Source of the DNA: CAIYTF01 sp963664845
GTDB taxonomy: Bacteria > Bacteroidota > Ignavibacteria > Ignavibacteriales > Ignavibacteriaceae
Assembly: GCA_963664845.1 (NCBI GenBank)
Contig: OY761615.1
Coordinates: 5,828,001 to 5,892,000, forward strand
DNA: 64,000 nt
Direction: 5' to 3'
In this document: in pieces, positions 8,687 through 17,673 of the stretch
How positions within the stretch are numbered: the first letter of the stretch is position 1
Layout: each line of letters starts with the position of its first letter
Translations under genes and position numbers: made by a program
The notes under the pieces: generated by a model
What the model saw: only the letters and a program-made list of their open reading frames with translations
Told to the model about the DNA's origin: nothing
Database searches by the model: none

Positions 8687-11131
8687 TCACCCCTCAACAG
8701 TATACCCTATTGAACGATAGCCGCTGACCCTTCGCGAGAACATTTTTAACAGGATTGGCGAGCTTTTATCGACATAATCATAAATGATCACATCTCGCTT
8801 GCCTTGGTACTTACGGTGAAGCCGGCCTGCATACTGCGCAATAGTCCCTTTCCACGAAACAGGCATTGTAAGGAAAAGAGTGTCAAGACGAGCATCATCA
8901 AAACCCTCTCCGATGTATTTACCGGTGGAAATTAGTACACGCGGTTCTTCAGGTGCTATGCCGTCTATCTTATTCTGTAATTCCAACTTGCTTTTCTTAC
9001 CAGCACGGGCTTCCAAATTCATCACATTTTCCAATTTGGCCGATAAAAGATTAAATAAAATTTCCTGATGCTCCCGCCTTTCAGTAAGAACCAGCGGCGA
9101 TCTTCCTTCACTCACAGCGGAAACCACATCTTCAACGATCAGAGCGTTTCTTTCCTCATCTCTTGCAAGCAGGGAATACAAATTAGTAATTACAGAATAT
9201 GAATTGTTGTTTTGCATTTCAGCGAAGACTGAATCTGTTCTTCGAACAATCACAAAATGATTAAATGAGGATTCATCAGCATACTTATTTGCCTTCACGG
9301 TATAACGAATAGGGCCCACGTTCATCAGCACAATGGGATGATGCCCGTCTTTCCTCGTGACTGTTGCTGACAACCCCAAAAAATACCTGGCTTTAGCCTG
9401 TTTAACCAAAAAATCAAAACTAAACGCTGACAGATGATGGCATTCATCCACGATAACCTGGGAATAGTCCGAGATCATATCATTAACCGGGCCGTTTCTG
9501 CTCATGGATTGAATAACAGCCACGTCAATCCGGCTGGTTATTCTTTTCTTTCCCCCTCCGATAAGCCCTATCTCTTCCTTGGGAATCTGTAAAAACTCAC
9601 TTAACCTGCGCACCCATTGCTCGGCCAAATGGACGCGGTGTACAAGAATAATGGTATTGACCTTCCTGGCTGCCAGGATAGCGATTGCAACAATAGTTTT
9701 GCCAAATGCGGTCGGAGCCGAAAGAATACCGTTTTCATAATGAAGCATAATGGAGACAGCTTTTTCCTGTTCATCTGTTAAAGTCCCATGAAAGTCAGCT
9801 GAAATCCCGATGCCGGAGGTGGTTTTATCTTCGTATAAAACTTTTATTGACAGGGACTCAAGTAATCCGACTACTTCGTCCCTACATCCCCTTGGCAAGC
9901 CAATATGCTTAGTAAAGTTTTCATGACAATCAATAATCCTGGGCTTATTATAGGTGGGTAATCTCATTTTCTGGGCCTTGTAAAACTCGGAGTTCTGAAA
10001 TGCCGCCAACCGGATAAGTGCATTAAGCAGTTTTGGCGGTAACCCATCTTTTTCAATAAATATTTGATTGGCCATAGTAAGGGTAACCTTGTCAGGCACA
10101 TCAGTATAACTAAGATTCAGTGTAGCTTTCCCTTTAGCAACAATATTCCATGGTTCTTCACATTCATCATCTGCGACCGATTGTACACCCAGTATTTCCC
10201 CATTGGAAACGGCAGTCGCAATGAGCTTCTCAATATCGTGACTGGAAATCTTTTGCACCCTGCCAAGGTATAACCATTGATCTTTATATGGCTCAAAATC
10301 ATCACCAATAAAAATGCTGTTACCATTTTCCCGTGATTTCTTTTGTAAAGGGAGTGCTATCAAATTTCCAAATCCTCCTCTTGGTAAAAAATCCTGGTTC
10401 GGGAAAAATCTGTCATAGGAGGTGAATTTTATTTCAGGATTGGTTGACATGGCCTTGGTCAGGATGGACGAACCCAATTTCCTAGCTAAAACTGCGGAAA
10501 TAGGCGAATCGAAGAAAATCCAAATGTGTCCTCCATTACCAGAACGGGATCGTTCGAGTGAACAAGGTACTTGCATGTCCCGGCAGCTTTGAAGAAAAGC
10601 CGATGCATCTGTTTTCCAGTTTTCTCCATCAAAATCAACTGCTAAAAAATGGCAGGTATCATTTTCTAAAAGCGGATAAACACCGATGACATAATCGGCT
10701 TTTTCTCTGGATTCCGGATCATGACCCGTTAGGTGATTGCGGACGATTTTGTCTGAAACAGGAACATAGTTCTGGTTGAAACAGTCGCTGCATTTTATTG
10801 TTGGCTTTTTGCAAACCCCGGCTACCCATTGGTTGTTGCAGACAGGTTGATAGCCGGATTTTCCTGTTTTCGAACTTTCAAATCTCTTGGGAAACACATC
10901 TTCCCGGCCCTTGAATAATGAGCGAAAAAGAGCAATTTTAACCTGTTTAGAAGAATTACACGTTATTTCATTTGAGATAACCTGGTTATCGTCTGAAACG
11001 GCAGGCGCATTCCTTGAAGGAATTCGTCTTTGCCGTAAGACAATGAGCTTTTCGAGTAATTTCTTTCGGGAGTCATTAAGGCTTTTAAGTTCTTGCTCAA
11101 TGTCCTCTATGCTCTTCTCTAATTCATCCAT
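8687..11131 (-). CDS. TOTE-type archaeo-eukaryotic primase fused to SF2 helicase
   Basis: An 814-residue protein. Residues ~1-40 are a coiled coil. Residues ~60-290 match the archaeo-eukaryotic primase domain seen in TOTE conflict systems: CHFLAVDFDG carries the metal-binding D-x-D pair at ~165 and SGNGGHIWIFF at ~200 the His motif. A Cys-rich patch (CNNQWVAGVCKKPTIKCSDC) precedes them. Residues ~430-814 are a superfamily-2 helicase with Walker A SAPTAFGKT (~475), DECHH (~560), SATVTRKDG (~590) and the arginine-finger motif QYAGRLHR (~767). All motifs are intact and the C-terminus is complete. Family knowledge places such proteins in conflict or defence systems, coupling primase and helicase to nucleases. 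No nuclease is fused here. The HNH gene in the same block is a candidate partner (inference). No Shine-Dalgarno is obvious at the ATG. Confidence 0.85.
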   Translation of the reverse strand: MDELEKSIEDIEQELKSLNDSRKKLLEKLIVLRQRRIPSRNAPAVSDDNQVISNEITCNSSKQVKIALFRSLFKGREDVFPKRFESSKTGKSGYQPVCNNQWVAGVCKKPTIKCSDCFNQNYVPVSDKIVRNHLTGHDPESREKADYVIGVYPLLENDTCHFLAVDFDGENWKTDASAFLQSCRDMQVPCSLERSRSGNGGHIWIFFDSPISAVLARKLGSSILTKAMSTNPEIKFTSYDRFFPNQDFLPRGGFGNLIALPLQKKSRENGNSIFIGDDFEPYKDQWLYLGRVQKISSHDIEKLIATAVSNGEILGVQSVADDECEEPWNIVAKGKATLNLSYTDVPDKVTLTMANQIFIEKDGLPPKLLNALIRLAAFQNSEFYKAQKMRLPTYNKPRIIDCHENFTKHIGLPRGCRDEVVGLLESLSIKVLYEDKTTSGIGISADFHGTLTDEQEKAVSIMLHYENGILSAPTAFGKTIVAIAILAARKVNTIILVHRVHLAEQWVRRLSEFLQIPKEEIGLIGGGKKRITSRIDVAVIQSMSRNGPVNDMISDYSQVIVDECHHLSAFSFDFLVKQAKARYFLGLSATVTRKDGHHPIVLMNVGPIRYTVKANKYADESSFNHFVIVRRTDSVFAEMQNNNSYSVITNLYSLLARDEERNALIVEDVVSAVSEGRSPLVLTERREHQEILFNLLSAKLENVMNLEARAGKKSKLELQNKIDGIAPEEPRVLISTGKYIGEGFDDARLDTLFLTMPVSWKGTIAQYAGRLHRKYQGKRDVIIYDYVDKSSPILLKMFSRRVSGYRSIGYTVEG

Positions 11132-11419
11132 ATTTGATTAACATGTCATTAGGATATTTCGAATAGTAATTTACAAAGTATCGGAGGTTGATACAACGCG
11201 CTTTTACGAAAAAGAGCGCTTGCGTTGCAGGTTAAATCGCCAGTTTTTTTGAGGAAACAGGCAGCAAATGGTTACCATCATGACCATTTCCATTATTCTG
11301 CCAAAATAATCTGTAAATTCAGTAAATTTCAAAAGGCAAATAAAAATATCATCGTCGGGCCCTTTGTCGGTAAAAACCGGTAAATCAGTCCGGTGTTTTC
11401 ACATAGTAGAAAATTATGT

Positions 11420-12469
11420 ATGACAGACAAAAAAATACAAATTCGAAACAGCACCGCTGAGTTTTTAATATTTACCTCTCAGGCAGGAGAAAATTCCATT
11501 GAGGTCCGGGTACAGGACGAAACAGTCTGGCTGACTCAGAAAATGATGGGGTTACTTTTTGACAGCACCAAGCAAAACATCGGTCAGCACCTTAAAAAAA
11601 TATTTGAAGATGGTGAACTCAATGCAGATTCAGTTGTAAAGAATTTCTTTACAACTGCCGCCGACGGTAAACAGTATAATACCGTTTTCTATAATTTGGA
11701 TGCAGTTATCTCTGTCGGCTACCGGGTTAACTCGGTTCGCGCCACACAGTTCCGGCAATGGGCAACATCCATATTGCGTGATTTTGCTATCCGTGGATAT
11801 GTTCTGGATAAGGAACGCCTGAAGAATGGGACCTTTCTGAATAAGGAGTATTTTGATAATCTTCTTGCAGAAATCCGCGAGATACGGGCGAGCGAAAGAC
11901 GCTTTTATCAAAAAATAACCGACATTTACTCCACCGCGGTAGACTATAAAGCCGATGACGAAATCACCAAAACATTTTTCGCTGCTGTTCAGAACAAACT
12001 TCACTTTGCTATTCATGGACATACTGCTGCCGAATTGATTATGGAACGTGCTGACAGCATGAAACAACAAATGGGCTTGACTTCCTGGAAAAACGCCCCG
12101 TCTGGCAAAATAATTAAAACAGATGTTTCCGTTGCTAAAAATTATCTCACGCAAAAGGAATTAACGAACCTTGATCGTTTTGTAACAATGTATCTTGACT
12201 ATGCTGAAACCCAGGCAGAACGAAGTATTCCAATGACGATGAATGATTGGGCCGGTAAACTCAATGCATTCTTGCAATTCAACGAGAAGGAAATTCTGGG
12301 GAATGCAGGCAAGGTAACTCAAGCAATCGCCAAAGCTTTTGCCGAAAGTGAATTTGAAAAATTCAGAATTGTTCAGGATAGACTCTTCGAAAGCGATTTT
12401 GATAAGTCAGTAAAAGGGCTATCTGCTCCAAAATCTTCTGAGGGGAGAAAGAAAAGGAAAAAGGAATAA
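11420..12469 (+). CDS. RhuM-family protein
   Basis: 349 residues from the ATG at 11420. A GTG at 11393 is also in frame, but neither has a strong ribosome-binding site. The protein matches the RhuM family (virulence-associated in Salmonella, molecular function unknown): the N-terminal block has VWLTQKMMGLLF, NIGQHLKKIFEDGEL, YNLDAVISVGYRVNS and QFRQWATSILRDFAIRGYVLD. The C-terminal half has a HAAELI-like motif (HGHTAAELIMERAD) and conserved TQKELTNLDRFVTMYLDYAE. RhuM genes are common next to restriction-modification and other defence genes, in line with the divergently oriented primase-helicase (261 bp apart, so a shared promoter region is possible). The C-terminus is a lysine/arginine-rich tail. 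A broken integrase starts only ~10 bp after the stop. Confidence 0.85.
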   Translation: MTDKKIQIRNSTAEFLIFTSQAGENSIEVRVQDETVWLTQKMMGLLFDSTKQNIGQHLKKIFEDGELNADSVVKNFFTTAADGKQYNTVFYNLDAVISVGYRVNSVRATQFRQWATSILRDFAIRGYVLDKERLKNGTFLNKEYFDNLLAEIREIRASERRFYQKITDIYSTAVDYKADDEITKTFFAAVQNKLHFAIHGHTAAELIMERADSMKQQMGLTSWKNAPSGKIIKTDVSVAKNYLTQKELTNLDRFVTMYLDYAETQAERSIPMTMNDWAGKLNAFLQFNEKEILGNAGKVTQAIAKAFAESEFEKFRIVQDRLFESDFDKSVKGLSAPKSSEGRKKRKKE

Positions 12470-12479
12470 AAAGCGTGCT

Positions 12480-12753
12480 GTGAACCGTTTCGTTGGATTT
12501 ACTAGAAGGGAAGGGGAAAAATTCTGTGACGATTTGGTAGGGAAGCAATTCAAGAAAGCTGTCCTGGCAGCAGAGATGAACGAAAAGATACATTTCCCAT
12601 ACCCTCCGGCACAGCTTTGCCAATGCTCTTGTCCAGAATGGCATCTCAATATTTGTGGTCAAGGAACTGCTTGGCCAAGAGGATATACGGACAACTGAGA
12701 TATATTCCCATTTTCAAAAGAAGAGTCTGGTAAAGGCCATAGCTGTTTTTTAG
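12480..12753 (+). pseudogene. Tyrosine integrase C-terminal relic with frameshift
   Basis: On the plus strand, frame 1 reads RFVGFTRREGEKFCDDL, then VGKQFKKAVLAAEMNEKIHF. After one extra C within 12596-12598 the reading continues in another frame as HTLRHSFANALVQNGISIF, then VVKELLGQEDIRTTEIYSHF, ending at TAG 12751-12753. This aligns closely with the C-terminal third of the intact integrase at 19909-21009 (HTLRHSFASILVQNGVSIYV, TTEIYAHL). The active-site Tyr and LRH motif remain, but the usual LGH is LGQ. The N-terminal two thirds are missing. It is therefore a dead integrase, evidence that an earlier mobile element contributed part of this block, and it separates the RhuM gene from the HNH/GHKL pair. 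Confidence 0.85.
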
Positions 12754-12840
12754 TCTCTTAGTTACAATCCCATCAATTATTATCGAATTGATATTTAGTG
12801 CCGCTATTATACACATCCTACCTGTTGGCAGCGGGACCAA

Positions 12841-13989
12841 TTATAAGTTGAAAGGAGGAAGTGGTTTAATTGAATTTACAAATTGGAATAGGTTATATAA
12901 TTTTTTAGGCTCTTTTGATCCATTAAATTTCACTTCTAAATATTCTACAACAGAAATAGGCCCAACAACATGAAATAATCTCGGTGTGACAATATAAATA
13001 GTTCCTTCTTCATCTATATGATGTTTCCAAAATTCTTCATTTGTTGTTATCGCTATGATAGCTGTTTGTACTCCATAAAGTATCGGACAAAGAAGCAACT
13101 TCCCATCTATAGGTATAAATAATAAAATATGTCCTGCAGTCCATCCAATTAAATCTGTTATGTTTTTCAACTTTTCTTCAAAAAACGTTGCTCCAGTAAT
13201 TAATATTTTGGCCCGTGCATTTGGGTCTTTTTCCCACATGAAATTTCTGAGAATAGTAGCATCATTGCTTTGCTGAAAATCAGGGGATAGTAATTTAGCT
13301 CCCATTCCTAATGCAAGTTTTCCTAGAAATCGGTGCCCAAAATCAGTCCCGACCGCAAAGTTAACGTCATGTTTTTGACCTGACATTGCATTAATTTGTT
13401 GGTGTAATGTTTCTAATTGTTGCGGGATTTTAGAGAATCTTCCACCAGGAGGAGCTGGGCCGTTCCCTAAATATAAAACAGTTCCTTTAAAATGTTCAAC
13501 AAATGAACTTATTATACATCGGTGCCAAACTGGATTGCTGGCTGTTATAAAGAGAAAAGCGAAACCTGGATCAATATCTGATGCTTGTAAATATAAAGGT
13601 GTCCCGGTATATGGTTCACCTATTTCTCTTTCGGGATATTGAGTGTGGAAATGATAAATATTATCTCCCGTAGGCCCTTGCCAGAAGTCACAAATTAAAT
13701 TATTTGTCCAGGTTTGTTTTAGCTCCCCCATAAAGGTTAGCGGTAGGATGGGATTAGTATTTAGATCAAGGAATTTTTGGGCATTTTGTGATCTAAGATT
13801 TCGTATAAACCAACTTCTTATAAATGGGCCATCTATATGTCGCCCGCTAGCTGTATTACATTGCATGCAAACATTTTTTAGTAAGAATGGATTATTAGGT
13901 CTTACATTACCACCAATTTTTTTAGGCAGAACGTGTTCGTCTGTCATTTTTGATTCTGGTTTATTTTTCCCACAGTATGCGCAGATCAT
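12841..13989 (-). CDS. HNH-type zinc-finger nuclease-like protein
   Basis: A 382-residue protein. The first ~65 residues form an HNH-like module with a treble-clef zinc frame: CAYCGK, then DEHVLPKKIGG (the His is the candidate catalytic residue), then CMQCNTASGRHID. The remaining ~310 residues match no family I recognise. They may hold the target-recognition part. Start: ATG with GGAG 7 bp upstream. It lies 147 bp downstream of the GHKL ATPase-metallopeptidase gene on the same strand and shares its low GC, so the two may form a transcription unit transferred together. By analogy with other ATPase-nuclease defence pairs, an effector role is plausible but unproven. It could also be a homing-type or general DNA-repair nuclease. 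Confidence 0.7.
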   Translation of the reverse strand: MICAYCGKNKPESKMTDEHVLPKKIGGNVRPNNPFLLKNVCMQCNTASGRHIDGPFIRSWFIRNLRSQNAQKFLDLNTNPILPLTFMGELKQTWTNNLICDFWQGPTGDNIYHFHTQYPEREIGEPYTGTPLYLQASDIDPGFAFLFITASNPVWHRCIISSFVEHFKGTVLYLGNGPAPPGGRFSKIPQQLETLHQQINAMSGQKHDVNFAVGTDFGHRFLGKLALGMGAKLLSPDFQQSNDATILRNFMWEKDPNARAKILITGATFFEEKLKNITDLIGWTAGHILLFIPIDGKLLLCPILYGVQTAIIAITTNEEFWKHHIDEEGTIYIVTPRLFHVVGPISVVEYLEVKFNGSKEPKKLYNLFQFVNSIKPLPPFNL

Positions 13990-14136
13990 TTTTTCTCCTG
14001 TTAAATTTTCTTCGTAATGATAAAAGGGCTTCTCTAATAACTAATATTTGTAAAAAACCATTGGGCCGTTATAAAATAATTGCTTTTATACTGTGATTAT
14101 ATCTACATTTCTTAATGTCTTAAAATTATTTTATTC

Positions 14137-15528
14137 CTAATTCCGTGGTTGTTTTTTAATATTTGAACCCGTTTTCCCGAGCAGTTCTGTTAATGCTTCT
14201 TCAAATTCACTTGAGACATCTTCTGCATCACTTATCGCATGTCCTATTTCATGAAGCAAAGTTCCCGCATATTTTCGTAGACTTTTCAACACACTTCTTT
14301 TTATTATTATATTCGGGTCATCCCATACACCGTCAGCATCTTTAAAATTATGGCTTTCTTTAACCATAGTTTCAGATATTTTTATTGTTTTTACTGTATT
14401 AGGTAAGCCCCCTATAAGGGCAAGGATTTTAGGTGTTAAGTCAAATATTGCTTTTTCGGAAGATGTAAGACCTTTTCGATTTATGAATTTATATTCGAAA
14501 CTTTCTTCGTAATTTTTCTTGAATTGTTCTAAGTCCAGCATTTTGTTGCCTAAAAGGTCCTTTCCCCCTGTAATTTTATCTCTGACATTTTCAGGCACTG
14601 TTACTATTTGATAACCGTTATGTTTAGCTTCATCAACCATGTCTCTGGCATTCATAATTTCTGAAGCCGTCATAAATAAGACTTTTGAAACAGTGTTAAG
14701 TATTTTTGTAGCATGTACACTAACTTCAGTCCATTTAAGCTCATCATGTATAGATCCTGTATCATATTTTCTTAGATCCGTGACAAGTTCTTGTGCAACT
14801 GTTTTCTCTTTACATCCTAGAAGAATTGTTTTTACTCGGTCTGAGTAGGCTGTTCTCCCAACATTTGTTCGCTCTCTGTTAAGTGCCTTTTTTATCGCTG
14901 TGTTGATTGAAGTTATATTATATGAAAATAAGAAGTTTTCTTCCTCGGCTATTTTGACACCATTTATATATATGTTTGCGTTTCTACTGGTTTTGGCAAG
15001 TATTGAGCCATGTTGTGTGTTCTCTAAAGTTTTTTCACCTGTGAATATCAAAAATAGCTTTTTAGCTTTTTCAATATCGCTTGTTTTGCATCCATGTAAA
15101 ATGAATTCAGTTCCCTCCATATTCAAATTTGTAGGTTCTGAAATGCATGCATGTAAAGTTATAATATCAGCAAACCCGTGTTTTATCGATTTATCAAGTG
15201 TTATATTCCCATGTTTTGAAAATATTAAAATCTTGATATTATGGCGATTTAACGTCGCAAGTGCATCTTTTAGTCCGACCCCAAATTTTCCAATCAAATT
15301 TTTATGACTTAGCTTTTCTTCATTTTCCTTCTGGGTGAGGTGCTCGTATTTTAAACCTCTACCATAGTCTCGTATATGCCATACATTTTGCTTATCCTGA
15401 AATATCTCAATATCTTTCGACTTCGTTAGAATTTGTTCATCTAAGGCGTTGGCTATAATTTCGCGTATGGCGTGATAGGTTTCCCAATCTTCCAATACTT
15501 TTTCAATGTTGAGATCAAATTTTTTCAT
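14137..15528 (-). CDS. GHKL (Hsp90/MORC-like) ATPase with C-terminal HExxH metallopeptidase-like domain
   Basis: 463 residues from ATG 15528 (a TTG two codons upstream is also in frame). The N-terminus is a GHKL ATPase: N-box REIIANALDE (~22-31), G1 motif DYGRGL (~54) and G2 motif GKFGVGLKDAL (~80). A transducer-like region follows (SINTAIKKALNRERTNVGRT). Near the C-terminus TLLHEIGHAIS (~422-432) is a canonical zinc-binding HExxH, and EFEEALTELLG ~14 residues later could supply the third ligand. A GHKL ATPase joined to a zincin-like tail is not an architecture I can name. Its partner may be the HNH gene downstream. An ATP-gated protease or sensor in a defence context is a reasonable hypothesis. 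The gene is markedly AT-rich compared with the chromosomal part of the window. Confidence 0.75.
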   Translation of the reverse strand: MKKFDLNIEKVLEDWETYHAIREIIANALDEQILTKSKDIEIFQDKQNVWHIRDYGRGLKYEHLTQKENEEKLSHKNLIGKFGVGLKDALATLNRHNIKILIFSKHGNITLDKSIKHGFADIITLHACISEPTNLNMEGTEFILHGCKTSDIEKAKKLFLIFTGEKTLENTQHGSILAKTSRNANIYINGVKIAEEENFLFSYNITSINTAIKKALNRERTNVGRTAYSDRVKTILLGCKEKTVAQELVTDLRKYDTGSIHDELKWTEVSVHATKILNTVSKVLFMTASEIMNARDMVDEAKHNGYQIVTVPENVRDKITGGKDLLGNKMLDLEQFKKNYEESFEYKFINRKGLTSSEKAIFDLTPKILALIGGLPNTVKTIKISETMVKESHNFKDADGVWDDPNIIIKRSVLKSLRKYAGTLLHEIGHAISDAEDVSSEFEEALTELLGKTGSNIKKQPRN

Positions 15529-15731
15529 ATTCAACTTTTTAAATGTGAATAAATACGCTAAAATTAGAAATAAGGCGAATGTAATGCTGCAGATGGAAAA
15601 GGAAAATTCTTACAGTGAACTCTATTGTGCCAATGTAAACAGGAAATACAAAAAATAAGATAATTCCAATTTCAAGCTATATTACAAATATAATGAATAT
15701 AAGCACCAGTTAATGAGAGCAATTTTTTTTA

Positions 15732-16055
15732 TTGTCCTTCTTCGCCCGCCAGAGCCCGGGCTCGTTTTTGTACTTCGCTACGCTTCGCATCCGCTCAGTT
15801 AGTCCTGGCGTATCTTTATCCTCAGCTAGTTTCCAATCGCTTAAATGGCCGACTGGCTTACCGGCTCGTCCTGCGTCCGATTGCCGCCCGCCAGACAGCC
15901 TAATCACATCCTAACCGCCTTCCCAGCCTGCCCCGCCTCTAAAAAATGTAAGATCGCGGGGGCTCGTCCCTCGACTGGTACCGGCTCTCCTAAGACTCAG
16001 ATAGACACATTCGGGGAATTAATGCCAGCAACGGGTTTCGTGGTTCATTCAGCCA
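15732..16055 (+). repeat. Large direct repeat, copy B (brackets cargo block)
   Basis: About 324 bp, the partner of 8292-8600 in the same orientation. Shared blocks include CGCATCCGCTCAGTTAGTCC at ~15788, GGCTCGTCCCTCGACTGGTA at ~15961 and AGATAGACACATTCGGGGA at ~16000. The copies enclose 7.1 kb of cargo. Because they are diverged, they are not fresh target duplications or products of one recent duplication. Confidence 0.8.
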
Positions 16056-16271
16056 ATCCCATCTGCTTATAAACCATTCGCGCATTTTAACGTTCGGGTG
16101 GGTAATCTCACCGGGTGGCATGAAGGGATGCAAGTCAAGGTTGCGGCTCAGTCGCTCCAGGGTGGCACTAAGCACGTCCTCTCCGCCCCTCCCCCGCAAA
16201 AGTTATAATCACAAAGTAGCGGGGTCGTTGCTACGTCCGTGCGCCACCCTTGCGCTCTTTCGCCTGACTTA

Positions 16272-16344
16272 CATAATGCGGGTTCTACAACAATATCTTT
16301 TATGGTTTTCTTTGATTGAATAAGTCGTAGAACCGGACATTATG
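16272..16344. repeat. Imperfect inverted repeat around a 32-bp spacer
   Basis: The left arm, 16272-16291 (CATAATGCGGGTTCTACAAC), pairs with the reverse complement of the right arm at 16324-16344 with only three or four mismatches. The spacer is T-rich. The shape resembles a recombinase or relaxase site. No U-run follows, so it is not a terminator. Confidence 0.65.
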
Positions 16345-17159
16345 CAAACTTGCACCCGCCCCGCTTCAATTGATTATATGATTCAGCGGGGCCCGCCACC
16401 CTTAATCTCATAGTTGAAACCCACCCTCACAAAAATGCGTCCCCGTGGGATCGGCGATCTTTCATTCCCTTTATTCCCGTTGCTATCCCGCATTCTCCCC
16501 CTCCCACCACCCTGTCTGCCGCCAGGCAGGCCCAAAACGTTCCAATGATTCACCGATTTGTTTTCTGTGCTTTCCGCTTCGTGCTTTTTCGTCGCAAAGG
16601 GCTTGCCTTGATAATTATTTAAAAACCCTTCACTCCTCAACGCACCAAGCTTTTCGTTCATTTGGTTGTCTTGAGTGCAAAGTTGCCTGCACTTCCTCAC
16701 GTACGTTTCGGCAACCTTGCAGTGCCCTCATTCTTTTCTTTCGGCTTCGTGAAGCCGTCTCTCCGGGGCTGTGGATGGCTGGGCGGCTGGCTTCCGGGAA
16801 CGGTTCGCTTGCCGTCGGTAACAGGTTGCCACTTCTGGCTCAGGTATATTTTTTTTGTAGGTGGCAAGCCTGCACCGTCTGGCTTCGCTTTCCTCGTCCC
16901 TTCAGCAGTCCCGAGTGCCGCACGCCACACACTCGAAAGCCCCTCCGTTCCTTGATGCGCCAAGCCTTCTGCCTCTACTGCTTTCTTTGAGTGCAGCTTT
17001 GCCCGGCTCCCTTGGCTTGTCAGCAAGCTTCGATACTTGCTTGCTTCGGGTGCCTTCGGTCGATGACGTTCAAAACTGCCCAAATCCCCGCTCGATGCAT
17101 CGCGTTTGGTTTCCATGTGCCGATGGCACTGGCCCAATAGGGCTTGTGTTTTCTGAATA

Positions 17160-17187
17160 AGGGGTTCCGCTGACGCGGAACACCCCT
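17160..17187. repeat. GC-rich hairpin
   Basis: GGGGTTCCGC and GCGGAACACCCC pair around a TGAC loop, with a two-base bulge. There is no T-run on either side, so it is probably structural. Confidence 0.6.
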
Positions 17188-17228
17188 GTATCTCATTCGG
17201 AGCGCCCCTTCCCCCCAAAAACAAATTT

Positions 17229-17332
17229 ATGGCGCACGTAATCTCAGGGCAAGGGTATATAAACAGTCCCGCATTTTTCTTTGCGCTCCGCGCTGATTGG
17301 TATGCGGTCTGCCCTTGCCCTCAATGCGCCAT
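17229..17332. repeat. Two-part inverted repeat (large cruciform)
   Basis: ATGGCGCA (17229-17236) pairs with TGCGCCAT (17325-17332), and GGGCAAGGG (17247-17255) pairs with CCCTTGCCC (17312-17320). The nested arms enclose a ~56-bp loop. The position ~340 bp upstream of the ardC-like start fits an origin or regulatory structure. Confidence 0.65.
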
Positions 17333-17673
17333 GAGCTCCAATTTCTTTTTTTCGTGGGGGGAATGTGCTTTTTCGAAAGAAAGAATCCCGTCCTGTTCGG
17401 GCGGGGGAAAGGAATGGCTCGATTATGAAATCTTCGCCTAAAATCATTTTGATGTGTTCCCGTCCGTCTTGGAATTTGAAGTGCGTCCGGCGTGCCTGCC
17501 AATTGCCGGAATTCCGGGTAACACATTTCCACGAAAATGGATTTTCCGATTCCTGGGTTTTCCGGTGTCCTGTTCAGGCACTGGGCTTTTTCTGTGTGGC
17601 CTCACGGGAATGGAAAACTCCCTTGCTGATCAGGTTTCCTAAATCATTCATTAACTAAATTCAAGGAGTTACT

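Larger units (their letters stand above)
16056..17673. other. 1.6-kb non-coding, strand-asymmetric tract with inverted repeats
   Basis: No convincing gene lies here. The open frames have low-complexity translations and no recognisable domains. The plus strand is rich in C and T, so the minus strand is purine-rich over more than 1 kb. GC content is higher than in the cargo genes. It holds the inverted repeats listed at 16272-16344, 17160-17187 and 17229-17332, and an internal degenerate repeat: two related blocks near 16637-16690 and 16948-17004, each with a CGC(A/G)CCAAGC motif and a GAGTGCA motif. Its place directly upstream of an ardC-like gene fits a transfer origin or leading region, but no relaxase is in the window, so this stays a hypothesis. 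Confidence 0.55.

Noticed and set aside
16383..17224. Two minus-strand open frames of 105 and 175 codons in the non-coding tract
   Set aside because: Translations are low in complexity and reflect the purine-rich strand. No domain, signal or ribosome-binding site supports them, and they overlap structured repeats.
17365..17658. 97-codon open frame before ardC
   Set aside because: It overlaps the large inverted repeat and the ardC leader, has no recognisable domain and no ribosome-binding site.
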